Of a stretch of 20,944 nt of DNA, positions 18,631 through 20,944 are shown in pieces. How positions within the stretch are numbered: the stretch's first letter is position 1; each line of letters opens with the position of its first letter. The DNA comes from Phellopilus nigrolimitatus (Eukaryota; Basidiomycota; Agaricomycetes; Hymenochaetales; Hymenochaetaceae): assembly GCA_021029095.1 (NCBI GenBank), contig JAJOHG010000421.1, forward strand, positions 1 to 20,944, in the 5' to 3' direction. The notes beneath the pieces were generated by a model that saw only the letters and a list, made by a program, of their open reading frames with translations, was not told the DNA's origin and ran no database searches. Made by a program: the position numbers and the translations under genes.

Positions 18631-19109
18631 ATGGATACGGGATGGGTGTCGGGGTCAGGATGGTGCATGTCGAGCGCCAAGCTGAATTGGTAAAACCTTC
18701 GACATGCGAATGCTCTGTGGCCGTTCTGGGCTCTACCCTTCCTCGTACACCCCGTTTCTCTCTGCCCTCCGTAAACCTGGCAGTCTACATATGAAGCCGG
18801 AATCGAAGTCCGTCGACGTTAAGGATTCGACTTCGACTTATCAGTTGTCGAGGGAGTGCGATATTCAGGTGCGTCTTTGCTTTGCTTTCTTTCAATAGAA
18901 GGCTGTCTTGCTGAAAGATGATTTGTCTGCAGGGTGGGTACGAGATGAATTATCGGCGCTGCTCGCCTCAAAATGAAGACGCAGGCGCACGCTTCCGGTG
19001 CGCCCTAGGGACTCGGAGACACGGATTTGGGTTTCCTGCCAGTTTGCGACTTCCACACTACACATCTACCAGATCCCAGGAACGTCATGGCCCGCTCAAC
19101 GTGTACTGA
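18631..19109 (+). CDS. Predicted small orphan gene, about 106 residues, two or three exons
   Basis: Exons 18631-18689, 18784-18868, 18933-19109; introns of 94 and 64 bases (GTAAAA and GTGCGT donors, GGCAG and TGCAG acceptors); 321 bases, 107 codons with the stop. The second intron is strong, with a GCTGAAA branch-like string. The first is optional: the same reading frame is open without it from an ATG at 18704, giving a different N-terminus. The product is hydrophilic (MKPESKSVDVKDSTSTYQLS, QLSRECDIQGGYEMNYRRC) with a basic, aromatic tail. A competing frame across the same second junction gives RYSGWVRDELSALLASK and a stop near 18973. No family recognised. Confidence 0.4.
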
Positions 19110-19860
19110 GCGTTCATTCTTCTTATCTCTCTTTCATCTCCGATTCACACCCGCATTCGCATTCTACGCTTGAGACTCATTGCCTGTAAACCCATCATTA
19201 TCTATTTATTCTTGCCTATCGGGATGTGAGCCTGAAATTCGGATACTCAAAAAATTCCTGAGTTAAACTCAGCACGCTCGTCTTTGACTCAGGCAGCTTC
19301 TCCCCTTCATTTGGTTTTGTATCTCACGGCCTCCCTCTCGGCTCGATCCGTCTTTCTGCCTCCTCATCATGCACGTCTCCGCTTCGGAGCTTGGCTCCTG
19401 TCCCTGTCTACTACAGCAGCCTCTTACTCCTTCCCCTTCTACGAGGTATAACAATTTGTTTCGGACGTGATTATATATGCTGACTTGGCGGAACCCAAGC
19501 CTACTATGCATTGTCATACTATGCAATGCAAAGCTTTTGACTAACTTTCCTTCTTTTCCTAATGCAAAGTTAGTCTCGTAACAATGCTTATTTCGCCTGC
19601 AAGCTCATTCTGCTTGCGTCATGCTTTGTATCCGCCGCAAGGACCGAAGAAATGCTGTCTAGTCTATTAGCAGGATTGCACTTCTCTAGTGAAATTGTTC
19701 TTTACTTTGCGCTGACACTGTCGCAGTAGTGGACGCATGTTACATGCAAATGCTCCGAGTAATAGCTACCTTTGACATATCTACATTCCTCTAACGAGCT
19801 ACAGAGGCTGTCCTAGTGCAAACGCAATTCTCTACAGTACAATGTTATCGCGTGCGCTAC
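19110..19860. other. Intergenic DNA; promoter region of the last gene
   Basis: No supported gene. Contains a perfect 15-base palindrome, ctgagttaaactcag, at 19258-19272, a nearby TGACTCAG at 19285, a C/T-rich tract at 19295-19440, and AATGCAA/ATGCAT strings around 19503-19570. These could be protein-binding sites for the gene at 19928, but that is not shown. Confidence 0.45.
19258..19272. repeat. 15-bp perfect palindrome
   Basis: CTGAGTT-A-AACTCAG, a seven-base stem with one central base. Located about 650 bases upstream of the gene at 19928. May be a binding site for a dimeric factor or chance. Confidence 0.6.
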
Positions 19861-19868
19861 TATATAAA
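19861..19868 (+). promoter_or_regulatory. TATA box of the 19928 gene
   Basis: TATATAAA in gctactatataaattcac, 60-67 bases upstream of the ATG at 19928, with an A-rich leader (acgaaaattaaATG). Classic fungal TATA arrangement. Confidence 0.65.
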
Positions 19869-19927
19869 TTCACGTAGGATTTAAAATCATCAGAACAGAA
19901 CAACCCACGAAACTCTACGAAAATTAA

Positions 19928-20443
19928 ATGACCGATATACAATCTCAAAAGCGACTAGACGCACTGTCCGCCTATGTTGTCTTCACGGGACAGAATGGCG
20001 AGAACGTCGGTATATTGCTCACAAGGAAGGAGGACGTTACCCTGTACCAGTTCTTCTCGCGCGAGCCTTACCAACTTGTCAAAAAGAATGATGTGGAAAA
20101 CATGCACGGAGACGAATCCTTCCTGCTCCACTCCGCCATCAAGCTCAACACGTCGCAGCGGATGAATGCAGAACATGCCGAGGCGATCAGCAGGCGCATG
20201 ATAATCACAACGCACGCAGACAGGGCGCTGTACGAGTCGCCCGTCAAGTGGCTTGCAAAATACCTCGGGATTGTCGAAAAGAGCGACAGGAACAGCGACA
20301 GGAACAGCGACAGGAAGTTTGAAAAGCTGGCAGAAATGGTGGTCGCGCACGGGAATGCAGCGAAACCAAAAAGCGTCGTTTCGATTGCGTCGGTCATGCA
20401 GGAGACGCCCATGGCGAAAGAGGTGTGGTGGTATCTGGAGTAG
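19928..20443 (+). CDS. Single-exon orphan protein, 171 residues
   Basis: Intact open frame with a good start: TATA box 60-67 bases upstream and an A at position -3. The product starts MTDIQSQKRLDALSAYVVFT and is soluble, with no signal peptide or membrane helix. The first 60 residues look like a beta-rich segment (AYVVFTGQNGENVGILLTRK); the middle is helical (RMNAEHAEAISRRMIITTHA); residues 118-128 are the repeat SDRNSDRNSDR, encoded by three copies of a 12-base unit; it ends with MAKEVWWYLE. No intron-like sequence interrupts it. I do not recognise a family. The single exon sets it apart from its spliced neighbours and could point to retroposition, recent origin or simply a short gene. Confidence 0.75.
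   Translation: MTDIQSQKRLDALSAYVVFTGQNGENVGILLTRKEDVTLYQFFSREPYQLVKKNDVENMHGDESFLLHSAIKLNTSQRMNAEHAEAISRRMIITTHADRALYESPVKWLAKYLGIVEKSDRNSDRNSDRKFEKLAEMVVAHGNAAKPKSVVSIASVMQETPMAKEVWWYLE
20282..20316 (+). repeat. 12-bp in-frame tandem repeat (about 3 copies)
   Basis: AGCGACAGGAAC is repeated almost exactly three times inside the 19928 gene, encoding (Ser-Asp-Arg-Asn)n. Because the unit is four codons, copy-number change would not shift the frame, so length variants between strains are likely. Confidence 0.9.
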
Positions 20444-20944
20444 ATACCGCGAATGTCCTCTATGCCTTGCTGTGGCGAGACCTAAGAACAAATAGACAAT
20501 AGATATGCACTGAAGGGGTTGAGCTTCCCGAGAAAAACAAGTGCGGTGAAAACGCATTCAGAGAGAGGGGAGCGCCTATGAGAGAGCGACAACTGAGTGC
20601 ATGTGCGATTATATGCTCATTCTGATCTTCAATGGATGGAGATGCACCTCGTAGAAACTCAAATAAACCTATTTGACCTTGCAAGATTCTCATGGCCTTG
20701 TATACGACCCTTCGGTCTTGAAGAAAGGATACGATGAGCGCGTCGATGGTCATCCCAGTGAATAACACTAATTAACACTAATCCACCGAAATACCTTCAA
20801 CAGGCTCATTGCTTCGACACTCGGATTTGACGCAGACTGACGCTTTTCACGCCCGAAATTGCTGCACTAAACGTAGTCGGCTTCAATCGCCTTGTGAATA
20901 ACGCGCTCCAGCAGGCAATGGTTAACCTCAGAGAACGACACAGG
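20444..20944. other. 3' flank and possible minus-strand gene at the right edge
   Basis: The first 230 bases probably include the 3' UTR of the 19928 gene (AATAAA at 20661-20666). Beyond it, the minus strand looks coding in two places: LLERVIHKAIEADYV, ending at TAG 20869-20867, and in the same frame beyond that stop NPSVEAMSLLK up to a GTATTT donor. These may be exons of a gene whose start lies off the right edge, with an intron removing the stop (GTTAAC donor, GTGCAG acceptor). Another minus-strand frame (IDALIVSFLQDRRVVYKAM, near 20690-20745) is also protein-like. No model is firm. Confidence 0.3.

Noticed and set aside
19955..20557. 200-codon minus-strand open frame
   Set aside because: Antisense shadow of the 171-residue plus-strand gene, which has its own TATA box and good start context.
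1..20944. CRISPR arrays, rRNA, tRNA, bacterial operons
   Set aside because: No regularly spaced repeats, no rRNA-like or cloverleaf sequence that I could recognise, and the gene structure is eukaryotic.

Overview
The window is nuclear DNA from a filamentous fungus, most likely a mushroom-forming basidiomycete (Agaricomycetes). The reasons are short spliceosomal introns (about 50-97 bases, with donors such as GTAAGT, GTACGT, GTGCGT and acceptors CAG, TAG, AAG), dispersed monocistronic genes with spaced TATA boxes, CT-rich promoter DNA, and no ribosome binding sites or operons. I did not identify a species. No rRNA, tRNA, CRISPR array or complete transposon was seen.

Layout. 1-111 may be the last codons of a gene that enters from the left. 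112-2940 is very GC-rich and apparently non-coding, with a 63-base G run. 3102-7183 (+) is the best gene: five exons encoding a protein of about 1,270 residues, low in complexity, with a coiled-coil-like segment, a Cys4 zinc finger resembling the GATA type, and long acidic Gly/Asp/Glu stretches. Its first exon carries an apparent one-base frameshift. Just after it the base composition drops from strongly GC-rich to roughly balanced.

7.2-20.9 kb looks like accessory, lineage-specific sequence. It holds three related minus-strand pieces of one uncharacterised, probably all-helical protein family: a C-terminal piece at 7589-8141, the longest copy at about 13166-15345, and a decayed piece at 16863-17170. 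The family relationship rests on shared motifs and, above all, on shared intron positions and phases. Interleaved are several small plus-strand genes that resemble nothing I recognise: 8868-9469 (four exons), 10841-11276, 15644-16686, 17642-18465 (six exons, one of 22 bases), 18631-19109 and the single-exon 19928-20443. The evidence for the spliced ones is that phase-consistent joins connect coding-like frames; most exons have no start codon and are too short to stand out as open frames. An AT-rich stretch with seven ATGCAT sites and a transposon-like end lies at 9657-9825, beside a CTGACCTGACC hairpin.

No pathway or shared function can be inferred across these genes. The family copies and orphan genes suggest a rapidly changing chromosomal region next to one conserved regulatory gene. 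All gene models here are manual, without transcripts or homology searches.
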